From assembly GCF_014649495.1 (NCBI RefSeq), contig NZ_BMTD01000027.1, positions 1-64,000 of the forward strand: a DNA stretch of 64,000 bases, given 5' to 3'. The DNA is from Streptomyces filipinensis. GTDB lineage: Bacteria > Actinomycetota > Actinomycetes > Streptomycetales > Streptomycetaceae. Numbering within the stretch: position 1 is the first letter of the stretch; every line of letters starts with the position of its first letter. Below, one piece after another: positions 31,071 to 38,745 of the stretch. A model generated the notes under the pieces. The model was not told where the DNA came from. It saw only the letters and a program-made list of their open reading frames with translations, and did not search any database. A program made the translations under genes and the position numbers.

Positions 31071-32039
31071 TCAGAACAAGGCCCGCGCGAGCGCCCTTCG
31101 AGCGCCGATCACACGCGGATCCTCGGGCCCCACGACCTCGAACAACTCCAGCAGTCTGCGCCGTACCGTGTCCCGGTCGTCACCGACCGTGCGCTGCACG
31201 GTGTCGATCAGACGGCCGAAGGCGTCCTCGACATGCCCGCCCACCAGGTCCAGGTCGGCGGCGGCGATCTGCGCGTCGACGTCCTTCGGCTTCTCGGCGG
31301 CCTCCTGACGGACCTTCTGCGGATCGAAGCCCTGCACCCGCTGCAGCAACTCGGCCTGCGCCAGACCCAGCTTGGCCTCGGGGTGCGCCGGGTCGTCGGC
31401 CAGCACGTTCTTGTAGGCCTGGACGGCACCGGCCAGGTCCCCGGCGTCCAGGGCGTCGGCGGCCGCGTTCAGCGCGGCGTCGTAGGGGCCCGCGTGCTCG
31501 ACGGGCGCGGCGGCGCCCGGCTGCGCGTCCGGGTCGACGCTCAGACCGGTGATGCCGAACCGCTGCTCGGCGACCTGCACCAGCTGGTCCAGGGTCTGCC
31601 GGATCTGCTCCTCACCGGCCGCCCCCTGGAACAGCGGCAGCGCCTGGCCCGCGACGACGGCGAACACCGCCGGGATGCCCTGCACCCCGAACTGCTGCAT
31701 CAGCATCTGGTTGGCGTCGACGTCGATCTTGGCGAGGAGGAAGCGCCCGCCGTACTCGACGGCCAGCCGCTCCAGGACCGGGCTCAGCTGCTTGCAGGGC
31801 TGACACCACTCGGCCCAGAAGTCGATGACGACGGGGACTTCGGCGGACCGCTGCAGGACATCGCGTTCGAAGCCCGCCTCATCGACGTCGATGACGAGAT
31901 CGGCCGGGGCGACGGCCCCCGTGCCGCCCTGCCGGGCGGCTTCGGCGCGCGCCTGCTCGGCCTTGGCCTTGGCCTCCTGGGCCGCCTTCACCGCGGCGAG
32001 GTCGACGACGCCGCTCATGGACATGTTCCGTGGCTGCAT
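31071..32039 (-). CDS. Thioredoxin-domain TPR protein (CnoX/YbbN-like)
   Basis: The 322-residue cytoplasmic protein has a charged Ala/Lys/Glu N-terminal helix, a thioredoxin domain with WCQPC and the IPAVF cis-proline loop, and a TPR-like C-terminal half (AADALDAGDLAGAVQAYKNV, then AHPEAKLGLAQAELL). This is the architecture of the YbbN/CnoX co-chaperones, which bind and protect unfolded proteins. Both active-site cysteines are present here, so redox activity is possible. GGAGG lies 8 bases before ATG 32039, which fixes the start over the later ATGs at 32025 and 32018. The gene is divergent from the TetR gene. Confidence 0.88.
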   Translation of the reverse strand: MQPRNMSMSGVVDLAAVKAAQEAKAKAEQARAEAARQGGTGAVAPADLVIDVDEAGFERDVLQRSAEVPVVIDFWAEWCQPCKQLSPVLERLAVEYGGRFLLAKIDVDANQMLMQQFGVQGIPAVFAVVAGQALPLFQGAAGEEQIRQTLDQLVQVAEQRFGITGLSVDPDAQPGAAAPVEHAGPYDAALNAAADALDAGDLAGAVQAYKNVLADDPAHPEAKLGLAQAELLQRVQGFDPQKVRQEAAEKPKDVDAQIAAADLDLVGGHVEDAFGRLIDTVQRTVGDDRDTVRRRLLELFEVVGPEDPRVIGARRALARALF

Positions 32040-32150
32040 GCGTCTATCCTCCCCCGATCCCGCGCCTGAATGAAAAAGTCGTGTGCGCCGGCGCCGGGTC
32101 CCCACCCCACGCCGCGTGGTCGCCGCTCGTGTACGTCCCTCACGAGCTTT

Positions 32151-32167
32151 CGCTACGAGTCGTAGCG
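32151..32167. promoter_or_regulatory. 17-bp palindrome CGCTACGA-G-TCGTAGCG
   Basis: A perfect inverted repeat with one central base lies between the thioredoxin-TPR gene and the TetR gene, 84 bases upstream of the TetR ATG. Its size and place fit a TetR operator with possible control of both genes. Confidence 0.6.
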
Positions 32168-32250
32168 TAATGCCATGCGGCCCCCGCGCGACACCACCCC
32201 CCGGTGATCTCCCTCACGACCGCACAGATCCCGCCGGTTATGGTCAAGGG

Positions 32251-32931
32251 ATGCAGAGCCGCACTCCCGCCAGCCGTACCGGCCGTCCGCGCAGCGCCGC
32301 CGCGGACACCGCGATCCTGGCCGCGACCCGGCAGGCGCTGGTGGAACTGGGCTGGTCGAAGCTCACCCTGGGAGACGTGGCGACGCGCGCCGGCGTCGCG
32401 AAGACGACGCTGTACCGCCGCTGGGCCGGGAAGCCGGAGCTGGTGTGCGACGCGGTGGCGGAGCTCTTCGACGAGCTCGAACTCCCCGACCTGGGCAGTC
32501 TGGCCGCCGACATCGAGGGCGTGGTCCTGCAGTTCGCGGCGATCCTGGCCCGGCCGGAGGCGAAGAGTGGCCTGATGGCGGTGGTGGCCGAGTCCACGCG
32601 CGACGACGCCCTGCGCGAGCGCATCCGTGCCTCCATCGTGGAGCGTCAGATGCGCCTGGTCCTGGAGGGCCGCGCGCGGGCACAGCGGCGGGGCGAACTC
32701 CCCCCGGAACCCGATCCGCAGGAGTCCGCCCGCACGGTGGACCTGATCTTCGACATGGTCGCGGGCGCGGTGGTCCACCGCACCCTGGTGAGCGGCAAGC
32801 CGGCGGACGAGGAGTGGGTGCGCGGCTTCACCCGGGTACTGCTGCTGGGCCTCGCCTCCCAGCCGGCCGAGCCGGGGGCCCAGGGGGCGGCGCCCCCTGG
32901 TACCCCCCCGCGGGGCGACGACACCCCCTAG
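32251..32931 (+). CDS. TetR/AcrR-family regulator
   Basis: The 226-residue protein has a TetR DNA-binding domain (ILAATRQALVELGWSKLTLG, then RAGVAKTTLYRRWAGK) and a helical C-terminal domain. The C-terminal 25 residues are Pro/Gly/Ala-rich. The ATG at 32251 is preceded by TATGGT (32239-32244) at 6 bases, which suggests a leaderless message, and no separated ribosome site is present. It is convergent with icmA and their stop codons overlap in CTAG. Candidate operator: 32151-32167. Confidence 0.9.
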   Translation: MQSRTPASRTGRPRSAAADTAILAATRQALVELGWSKLTLGDVATRAGVAKTTLYRRWAGKPELVCDAVAELFDELELPDLGSLAADIEGVVLQFAAILARPEAKSGLMAVVAESTRDDALRERIRASIVERQMRLVLEGRARAQRRGELPPEPDPQESARTVDLIFDMVAGAVVHRTLVSGKPADEEWVRGFTRVLLLGLASQPAEPGAQGAAPPGTPPRGDDTP

Positions 32932-34628
32932 AAGCCGGCCGGCTCCGTGTAGACGCCCCACTCGTCGCGCAGCACCCCGCAGATCTCGCCCAGGGTGGCC
33001 TCCGCCCGCACCGCGTCCAGCATGGGCTCGATCATGTTGGAGCCGTCCCGGGCCGCGTCCAGCATCGCGTCCAGCGCGGAGCGCACCGCGGACTCGTCCC
33101 GCGCCGCCTTCCGCTCGGCGAGCACCCGCACCTGCTCCCGCTCGACCTCGTGGCTGACGCGCAGGATCTCCAGATCCCCGGTGACGGACCCGGTGGCCAC
33201 GTTGACGCCGACGACCCTCTTGTCGCCCTTCTCCAGCGCCTGCTGGTACCGGAACGCGGACTCGGCGATCTCCCCGGTGAACCAGCCGTCCTCGATCCCG
33301 CGCAGGATCCCGGAGGTGACCGGCCCGATCGGGTGCCGTCCGTCCGGGTGCGCCCGAAGACCGCGCTCCTTGATCTGCTCGAAGATCTTCTCCGCGTCGG
33401 CCTCGATCCGGTCCGTGAGCTGCTCGACGTACCAGGAGCCGCCCAGCGGGTCGGCCACGTTGGCGACCCCGGTCTCCTCCATCAGGACCTGCTGGGTGCG
33501 CAGCGCGATCTCCGCCGCCTGCTCGGAGGGCAGGGCGAGCGTCTCGTCCAGCGCGTTGGTGTGCAGCGAGTTGGTCCCGCCGAGCACGGCGGCCAGCGCC
33601 TCCACGGCCGTACGGACCACGTTGTTGTAGGGCTGCTGCGCGGTCAGCGAGACCCCGGCGGTCTGCGTGTGGAACCGCAGCCACTGCGCCTTCTCGCTCT
33701 TCGCGCCGTATACATCGCGCATCCAGCGCGCCCAGATCCGGCGGGCGGCCCGGAACTTGGCGATCTCCTCGAAGAAGTCCACGTGCGCGTCGAAGAAGAA
33801 GGACAGCCCCGGCGCGAACACGTCCACGTCGAGACCCCGGCTGAGCCCCAGCTCGACGTACCCGAAACCGTCGGCGAGCGTGTACGCCAGCTCCTGCGCG
33901 GCCGTCGCGCCCGCCTCCCGGATGTGGTAGCCGGAGACGGACAGCGGCTTGTAGGCGGGGATGCCGGCGGCGCAGTACTCCATCAGGTCGCCGATGAGGC
34001 GCAGATGGGGCTCGGGCTGGAAGAGCCACTCCTTCTGCGCGATGTACTCCTTGAAGATGTCGGTCTGCAGGGTCCCGTTGAGCACCCCCGGATCGACACC
34101 CTGCCGCTCGGCGGCGACCAGGTACATGCAGAAGACGGGCACGGCCGGGCCGCTGATGGTCATGGACGTCGTCACATCGCCGAGCGGGATGTCCTTGAAC
34201 AGGACCTCCATGTCGGCGGCCGAGTCGATGGCGACGCCGCAGTGCCCGACCTCACCGAGCGAGCGGGGCTCGTCGGAGTCGCGCCCCATCAGCGTGGGCA
34301 TGTCGAAGGCGACGGACAGGCCCCCGCCGCCGGCGGCGAGGATCATCTTGTACCGCTCGTTGGTCTGTTCGGCGTTGCCGAAGCCGGCGAACTGCCGGAT
34401 CGTCCAGGTACGCCCGCGGTAGCCGGTCGGATGGAGGCCGCGGGTGTAGGGATACTCCCCGGGCCAGCCGATCCGCTCGAATCCCTCGTACGTGTCACCC
34501 GGTCGGGGCCCGTAGACCGGCTCCACGGGATCGCCGGAGAGCGTGGTGAAGTCAGCGTCGCGTTTGCGCGCGGCGTCGTAGCGGGCCTGCCAGCGCCGGC
34601 GGCCCTCCTCGATGGCGTGAGCGTCCAT
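32928..34628 (-). CDS. icmA: Isobutyryl-CoA mutase large subunit
   Basis: The 566-residue protein is the substrate-binding subunit of a coenzyme B12-dependent mutase that interconverts isobutyryl-CoA and n-butyryl-CoA. It aligns with methylmalonyl-CoA mutase (FAGFGNAEQTNERYKMIL, SMTISGPA, GGTNSLHTNALDE) but has Phe80 (IRQF) and Gln198 (IAQK) where methylmalonyl-CoA mutase has Tyr and Arg that hold the carboxylate. These two changes define IcmA. The length equals that of known IcmA. The B12-binding subunit (IcmB) is not encoded here. A palindrome covers its promoter. ATG 34628 appears leaderless. Confidence 0.93.
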   Translation of the reverse strand: MDAHAIEEGRRRWQARYDAARKRDADFTTLSGDPVEPVYGPRPGDTYEGFERIGWPGEYPYTRGLHPTGYRGRTWTIRQFAGFGNAEQTNERYKMILAAGGGGLSVAFDMPTLMGRDSDEPRSLGEVGHCGVAIDSAADMEVLFKDIPLGDVTTSMTISGPAVPVFCMYLVAAERQGVDPGVLNGTLQTDIFKEYIAQKEWLFQPEPHLRLIGDLMEYCAAGIPAYKPLSVSGYHIREAGATAAQELAYTLADGFGYVELGLSRGLDVDVFAPGLSFFFDAHVDFFEEIAKFRAARRIWARWMRDVYGAKSEKAQWLRFHTQTAGVSLTAQQPYNNVVRTAVEALAAVLGGTNSLHTNALDETLALPSEQAAEIALRTQQVLMEETGVANVADPLGGSWYVEQLTDRIEADAEKIFEQIKERGLRAHPDGRHPIGPVTSGILRGIEDGWFTGEIAESAFRYQQALEKGDKRVVGVNVATGSVTGDLEILRVSHEVEREQVRVLAERKAARDESAVRSALDAMLDAARDGSNMIEPMLDAVRAEATLGEICGVLRDEWGVYTEPAGF

Positions 34629-34635
34629 ACCCTCG

Positions 34636-34665
34636 AATTTACTTGGACGTCCTAGTAAATGTCGA
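34636..34665 (-). promoter_or_regulatory. icmA promoter, leaderless
   Basis: On the minus strand TCGACA (34665-34660), an 18-base spacer and TAAATT (34641-34636) form a promoter whose start point would fall on the A of the ATG at 34628. GAGGGT sits directly against the ATG and is too close to act as a normal ribosome site. Confidence 0.5.
34637..34660. promoter_or_regulatory. 24-bp near-perfect palindrome over the icmA promoter
   Basis: The outer arms ATTTACT (34637-34643) and AGTAAAT (34654-34660) enclose GGACGTCC (34645-34652). The only break in symmetry is the T/T pair at 34644 and 34653. It occupies the spacer and the -10 box, so a bound dimer would block transcription. It is a candidate operator for an acyl-CoA-responsive regulator. 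Confidence 0.7.
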
Positions 34666-34721
34666 TGGCAGACCGCCGCACGGCGCTCGTACGGCGGTCG
34701 AGCCGGGGCTCGGACCCGGGC

Positions 34722-35060
34722 TCAGGCCTTGGCGACGGCCGGTGCCGCGTCGGCGGTCCTGGCCTCCAGCTCGCGGCTGACCTTCCGCTCGACGAAGAAG
34801 GCGGCGGTGGGGACGGTCCCGGCGAGCAGCACCCACAGCTGCTTGGCGACGGGCCACTTCGCCTTCGACCCCAGGTCGAAGGCGAAGATCAGGTAGATGA
34901 CGTACAGCCAGCCGTGGGCGATACCGACGAAGGTGGTGAAGGTGTCGGCACCGTCGATGTGCAGCCCGTACTTGGCGATCACGCCCAGGGTCAGCAGGAC
35001 CAGCAGCACACCGGTGACATAGGCCATGACGCGGTAGCGGGTCAGCACGCTCTTCTTCAT
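34722..35060 (-). CDS. DUF3817-family membrane protein
   Basis: The 112-residue protein has three hydrophobic segments (about 10-28, 40-60, 75-92), with the family pattern GIAHGWLYVIYLIFAFDL and a charged Ala-rich tail. The function is unknown. A paralogue with the pattern GPIHGVLFVLYVLFWADAW is at 38220. ATG 35060 lacks a clear ribosome site. GTG 35078 is an in-frame alternative. It is 43 bases downstream of the MarR gene on the same strand and is probably co-transcribed with it and the MFS gene. Confidence 0.82.
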   Translation of the reverse strand: MKKSVLTRYRVMAYVTGVLLVLLTLGVIAKYGLHIDGADTFTTFVGIAHGWLYVIYLIFAFDLGSKAKWPVAKQLWVLLAGTVPTAAFFVERKVSRELEARTADAAPAVAKA

Positions 35061-35103
35061 GGAGTCGAGCGTAACCACCCGTTCCGGGAGATCTTGCCCG
35101 GGG

Positions 35104-35613
35104 TCACTCCTCGTCGAAGTCGCGTGCCGCGACCCGCAGCGGGCGCAGCATGGCGAAGATCTCCGCGCACTCCTCCGCGTCGTACACCCCGAGCCCGAAG
35201 TCCATGGCCATGAGGTCGCGGGTGGCCGCGTCGACCACCTCGCGCCCCTTGTCGGTGATCACGGCGAGGGTGCCGCGCCCGTCGTTGGGATTCGGCCGCT
35301 TGGCCACCAGCCCGGACTTCACCAGCCGGTCGACGGTGTTGGTGACGGACGTGGGATGCACCATCAGCCGCTCACCGATCTTGGACATGGGCAGCTCGCC
35401 GGCCTTGGAGAAGGTGAGCAGCACCAGCGCCTCGTACCGCGCGAACGTCAGTCCGTACGGCTTGACCACCGCGTCCACCTCGGCGAGCAGGATCTGCTGG
35501 GCCCGCATGATCGAGGTGATCGCGGCCATGGACGGCACATTTCCCCAGCGCTGCTTCCAGAGCTCGTCGGCACGGGCGATGGGGTCGAAGGGAAGGCTGA
35601 GTGGCTTCGGCAC
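35104..35613 (-). CDS. MarR-family regulator
   Basis: The 169-residue protein has the MarR winged helix (PMSKIGERLMVHPTSVTNTV, then RPNPNDGRGTLAVITDKGR wing) with N- and C-terminal dimerisation helices. It starts at GTG 35613, 11 bases after the MFS stop, and the DUF3817 gene follows after 43 bases, so MFS-marR-DUF3817 may be one transcript. The ligand is unknown. MarR proteins near transporters usually sense aromatic or toxic compounds. Confidence 0.92.
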   Translation of the reverse strand: MPKPLSLPFDPIARADELWKQRWGNVPSMAAITSIMRAQQILLAEVDAVVKPYGLTFARYEALVLLTFSKAGELPMSKIGERLMVHPTSVTNTVDRLVKSGLVAKRPNPNDGRGTLAVITDKGREVVDAATRDLMAMDFGLGVYDAEECAEIFAMLRPLRVAARDFDEE

Positions 35614-35624
35614 GTCATCAGACC

Positions 35625-36863
35625 CTACCGGCCGGTCATATGCCGGTCAGCCCCGTCTCGGCTTTCGGTCGCCCGGGCCGCGGCGGCGAGACCGCAGCAG
35701 CACAGGACGCCCGCCGCGCCGGCCACCGCCACCGCCGTCCGTACGCCCGCCACCTGCGCCGACACGCCGGCCATCGCCATGCCGACGCCCTGGACGGTCA
35801 TCAGGCCCGCGCTCAGCACGGTCATGGCCCGTCCGCGCAGCTCCTGCGGCACGGCCCGGACGAACCACTGGTCCAGGCCCAGGGTGTACGCCGATCCGGC
35901 CCCGGACAGCAGCAGGAGCAGCAGCGAGACGGCGAGCCCGGGCCGCAGGGCGAAACCGAGGTACGGCAGCAGCGTCAGGCACAGGAGGGGCAGCGCGACG
36001 CGTTCGCGGGCCACGGGCGCGAGCCTGGCCCCGGCGAACAGCTCGCCGGCCACCGTGCCGACGGGCAGGGCGCACATCAGCAGGCCGAGGCCCGCGGAGC
36101 CGCTGCCCAGCTCGTCCGCGTACGGCGCCGCCAGTGCCTCGGGGACGACCGAGAACCCCGCCGGGATCCAGAACAGCAGGAGCAGGACGCGCACCCGGCG
36201 GTCGGCCAGCAGCGGGCGCAGGCCGGGCGGCGTGTCCGTGCGCCGGCGGGTGCGGGCGGGGCGGTGCCGGGTGCCGCAGCGCAGCAGCCCGGCGGAGGCG
36301 AGGAAGGTGCCGACGGTGATCAGCAGGGCGTGACGCGGGCTGACCGCCGTGAGCAGCAGGCCGCCGAGGCCGTAGCCGACGAGCAGGGTGCTCTGGGCGA
36401 CGATCCGCAGCAGGGAGCGGCCGAGCACGAACAGCTCGCCGTCGCCGAGGACGTCGGCCAGGGTGGCCATGCGGGTGCCCGAGAACACCGGCGCGACGAC
36501 GGCCAGGGCGCAGCGCAGCGCGAGGAGCGGCCCGATGCCGGCGCCCGGGGCGGTCATCACGGCCACACAGCCGGCGCACACCAGGTCGCAGGTGACGAGC
36601 ACCCGCCGGGCCGGGAAGCGGTCGGCGACGGGGGCGAGCAGGGTGCCGCCGACGGCGTACGGCAAGAAGCCCAGCGCGAAGGTGAGCGCGCTGAGCAGGG
36701 GCGAGCGGGTGAGGTCGTAGACGAGGACGGACAGCGCGATCTCGCTGACGATCACGCCGAGCATGGACAGCACATGGGCGGCGAAGACGGCCCGGAACTC
36801 GGGCACGGCGAGGACACGGCCGTAGCCGGCGGGCGCCGGGGCGGCCTGCGGTGGTGCGGACAT
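35625..36863 (-). CDS. MFS transporter
   Basis: The 412-residue membrane protein has 12 predicted helices. Helix 2 is followed by ADRFPARRVLVTCD, a motif A-like cytoplasmic loop, and the C-terminal half has QELRGRAMTVLSAG. It resembles the enterobactin-exporter/multidrug type of MFS proteins. ATG 36863 is divergent from the ArsR-like gene at 36941. The shared 77-base gap has a dyad, so the ArsR-like protein is the likely regulator. The substrate is unknown. Confidence 0.9.
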   Translation of the reverse strand: MSAPPQAAPAPAGYGRVLAVPEFRAVFAAHVLSMLGVIVSEIALSVLVYDLTRSPLLSALTFALGFLPYAVGGTLLAPVADRFPARRVLVTCDLVCAGCVAVMTAPGAGIGPLLALRCALAVVAPVFSGTRMATLADVLGDGELFVLGRSLLRIVAQSTLLVGYGLGGLLLTAVSPRHALLITVGTFLASAGLLRCGTRHRPARTRRRTDTPPGLRPLLADRRVRVLLLLFWIPAGFSVVPEALAAPYADELGSGSAGLGLLMCALPVGTVAGELFAGARLAPVARERVALPLLCLTLLPYLGFALRPGLAVSLLLLLLSGAGSAYTLGLDQWFVRAVPQELRGRAMTVLSAGLMTVQGVGMAMAGVSAQVAGVRTAVAVAGAAGVLCCCGLAAAARATESRDGADRHMTGR

Positions 36864-36898
36864 GCCGGGCAGCGTGCCGGGGTCCGGGCGGGACGCCG

Positions 36899-36920
36899 TA
36901 GAGTTTCGGCTCCAGCCGAA
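36899..36920. promoter_or_regulatory. Dyad TTCGGCT-CC-AGCCGAA with adjacent -10 box
   Basis: A perfect inverted repeat at 36905-36920 lies directly after TAGAGT (36899-36904), a good plus-strand -10 box. A protein bound here would cover the start point of the ArsR-like gene and the promoter of the divergent MFS gene. Confidence 0.55.
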
Positions 36921-36940
36921 TCTTCCCCTGGAGGTGGGCC

Positions 36941-37936
36941 GTGCCCTCCCGGCTGCGCTTCGGCGACGACGACTTCCTGCGCTGCCGGTTCGCGATCTCG
37001 CCGCTGTGGGAGACGCAGGAGGCGGTGCGCACCCTGAACCGCCCCGACCGGCACGCCTACCAGGCGCCCTGGCTGCGCAGGATCAGGGACGCGGCGGCCG
37101 GGCTCGACCTGGCTCCGCTGTGGCTGCTGATGCCCCGGCGCGGTCACTCACCGGACTGGCTCGGCGCACCACCGATCGGACCGGCGGCCACCTTCGAGGA
37201 GGAGATCGCGGCCGTGCGGGCGTCGGACCCGGAAGCGGCCCGCGAGGACACCGCCCTGGCGCTGGCCTGCACCCCGGGCGCGCTCCGCTCGCCGCGGGGC
37301 CGGGCCTGGCTCGCGGACCCGGTGCGGATGATCGAGGAGCTGGCGGACGCCGTGGAGGCGGCCTGGCAGGTGCTGATCGCGCCGGACTGGCCGCGGCTGC
37401 GGGCGCTGCTGGAGGCGGACGTGGCCTTCCACTCGCGGCGCCTGGCCGAGGTGGGGCTAGGCACCCTGCTGCCGGAGCTGGACAGCCGGCTGTCCTGGGA
37501 CGGTCGTACGCTGACGCTCGCGCTGCACACCGAGCACGCGCGCGACCTCGACGGCCAGGGCCTGGTGCTGATGCCGAGCGTGTTCTCGTGGCCCGACGTG
37601 ATCACGGGTTTCGAGCCCCCGTGGCAGCCCACGCTGGTCTACCCGGCGCGCGGCATCGCGGGCCTGTGGACCGAGCCGGGCGCCGGGACCGCGGACGCGC
37701 TGGTACGGCTGCTGGGCCGCAACCGGGCGGCGGTCCTGGCCGCGCTGGACGAACCGGCGACCACGTCGGCGCTGGCCCACCGGCTGCGGCTGGCCCCGTC
37801 GTCGGTCTCGGCGCACCTGACGGTGCTGCGCGACGCGGGCCTGCTGACGGCCCGCCGCTACGGGCACCAGGTGCTGTACGAACGCACACCGCTGGGCATG
37901 GCACTCACCGCGTCACCGGCCACGCCCGACGCCTAG
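36941..37936 (+). CDS. ArsR-like winged-helix regulator with long N-terminal domain
   Basis: The 331-residue protein has a C-terminal ArsR-type winged helix (ALDEPATTSALAHRLRLAPS, then SVSAHLTVLRDAGLLTARR, then HQVLYERT) preceded by about 240 residues (FRFAISPLWETQEAVR-like start) of the DUF5937 type found in actinobacterial regulators. This is far longer than classical metal-sensing ArsR, and no cysteine metal site is visible. GTG 36941 has GGAGG upstream. It is divergent from an MFS gene and convergent with the thiamine-binding-like gene, with stops overlapping in CTAG. Confidence 0.86.
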   Translation: MPSRLRFGDDDFLRCRFAISPLWETQEAVRTLNRPDRHAYQAPWLRRIRDAAAGLDLAPLWLLMPRRGHSPDWLGAPPIGPAATFEEEIAAVRASDPEAAREDTALALACTPGALRSPRGRAWLADPVRMIEELADAVEAAWQVLIAPDWPRLRALLEADVAFHSRRLAEVGLGTLLPELDSRLSWDGRTLTLALHTEHARDLDGQGLVLMPSVFSWPDVITGFEPPWQPTLVYPARGIAGLWTEPGAGTADALVRLLGRNRAAVLAALDEPATTSALAHRLRLAPSSVSAHLTVLRDAGLLTARRYGHQVLYERTPLGMALTASPATPDA

Positions 37937-38223
37937 GCCAGATGCCGCTCGACCGTCTCCACCTTGGAGGTGAGCCCGTCGGTCACCCCGGGACGGATGT
38001 CGGCCTTGAGGACGAGGGAGACGCGCGGTGCCCGCTCCTCGACCACCGCGACGGCGCGCCTGACCACGTCCATGACCTGGTCCCACTCGCCCTCGATGCT
38101 GGTGAACATCGCGTCGGTGCGATGGGGCAGGCCCGACGCGCGGACCACGCGGACGGCGTCGGCGACGTACTCCCCCACGTCCTCGCCGACGCCCAGGGGC
38201 GTCACGGAGAAGGCGACGATCAT
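37933..38223 (-). CDS. MTH1187/YkoF-type thiamine-binding family protein
   Basis: The 96-residue protein is a small ferredoxin-like fold of the thiamine-binding/MTH1187 family: MIVAFSVTPLGVGEDVGEYV, then HRTDAMFTSIEGEWDQVMD. Some members bind thiamine or hydroxymethylpyrimidine, and the cellular role is mostly unknown. Its ATG overlaps the TGA of the DUF3817 gene (ATGA), so the two are co-translated. No TPP riboswitch is seen upstream, so a thiamine role is not supported by regulation. Confidence 0.83.
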   Translation of the reverse strand: MIVAFSVTPLGVGEDVGEYVADAVRVVRASGLPHRTDAMFTSIEGEWDQVMDVVRRAVAVVEERAPRVSLVLKADIRPGVTDGLTSKVETVERHLA

Positions 38224-38570
38224 GCGTTCACGATTCCTTCCTTGCGGGCACGGGCGGCGATGACGGCGTCCTCGGCCTCCCGGCGCAGCGCGCGCTCGAT
38301 GATGAAGCCACCGCCGGGGATGACCGAGTACGCGAAGTAGAGGGCGGCCTTGCCCTTGGCCCACTTGGTCCGGTTCCAGGCGTCCGCCCAGAAGAGCACG
38401 TAGAGGACGAACAGCACGCCGTGGATCGGACCCAGCACCGGCGCCACGTCGAAGCCGCTGTCGACCGTGTACTTGATGACGGTGCAGGTCGCGAGGATGA
38501 TCCAGGAAACGCCCTCCGGAACGGAGATCAGTCGGAGACGGCGGATGGCGGAGGCTGTCTTGAGGTCCAC
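38220..38570 (-). CDS. DUF3817-family membrane protein (second copy)
   Basis: The 116-residue protein has three hydrophobic segments and a basic C terminus (RALRREAEDAVIAARARKEG). The core GPIHGVLFVLYVLFWADAW matches that of the copy at 34722-35060. GTG 38570 has AAGGTGA just upstream. It is translationally coupled to the MTH1187-type gene, an association that may hint at a shared transport or sensing role. That is inference. Confidence 0.82.
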   Translation of the reverse strand: MDLKTASAIRRLRLISVPEGVSWIILATCTVIKYTVDSGFDVAPVLGPIHGVLFVLYVLFWADAWNRTKWAKGKAALYFAYSVIPGGGFIIERALRREAEDAVIAARARKEGIVNA

Positions 38571-38733
38571 GGGTCACCTTCGGTGGGAGAGTCGCTGACG
38601 GCGCGGTCGCGTCGTGATCCGCTTTGTGAACGGAAGCACAAACGCCCCGCCATTGTGGCAAACGACGCCCGTGAGGGTGCGCTCAGGGTCCGTGTCCCTC
38701 CGGGGGACCTGTTCCGTCCACCCGAGGCGCCGC

Positions 38734-38739
38734 TACTTT
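38734..38739 (+). promoter_or_regulatory. -10 box of the AIM24 operon, leaderless
   Basis: TACTTT is followed by six bases and GTG 38746. Transcription starting at the GTG would give a leaderless message, which favours GTG 38746 over ATG 38752 as start. The -35 region (GTTCCG) is weak. Confidence 0.4.
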
Positions 38740-38745
38740 CACTCC

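Noticed and set aside
38220..38570. TPP riboswitch near the thiamine-binding-like gene
   Set aside because: The leader upstream of 38570 is short and shows none of the conserved TPP aptamer blocks.
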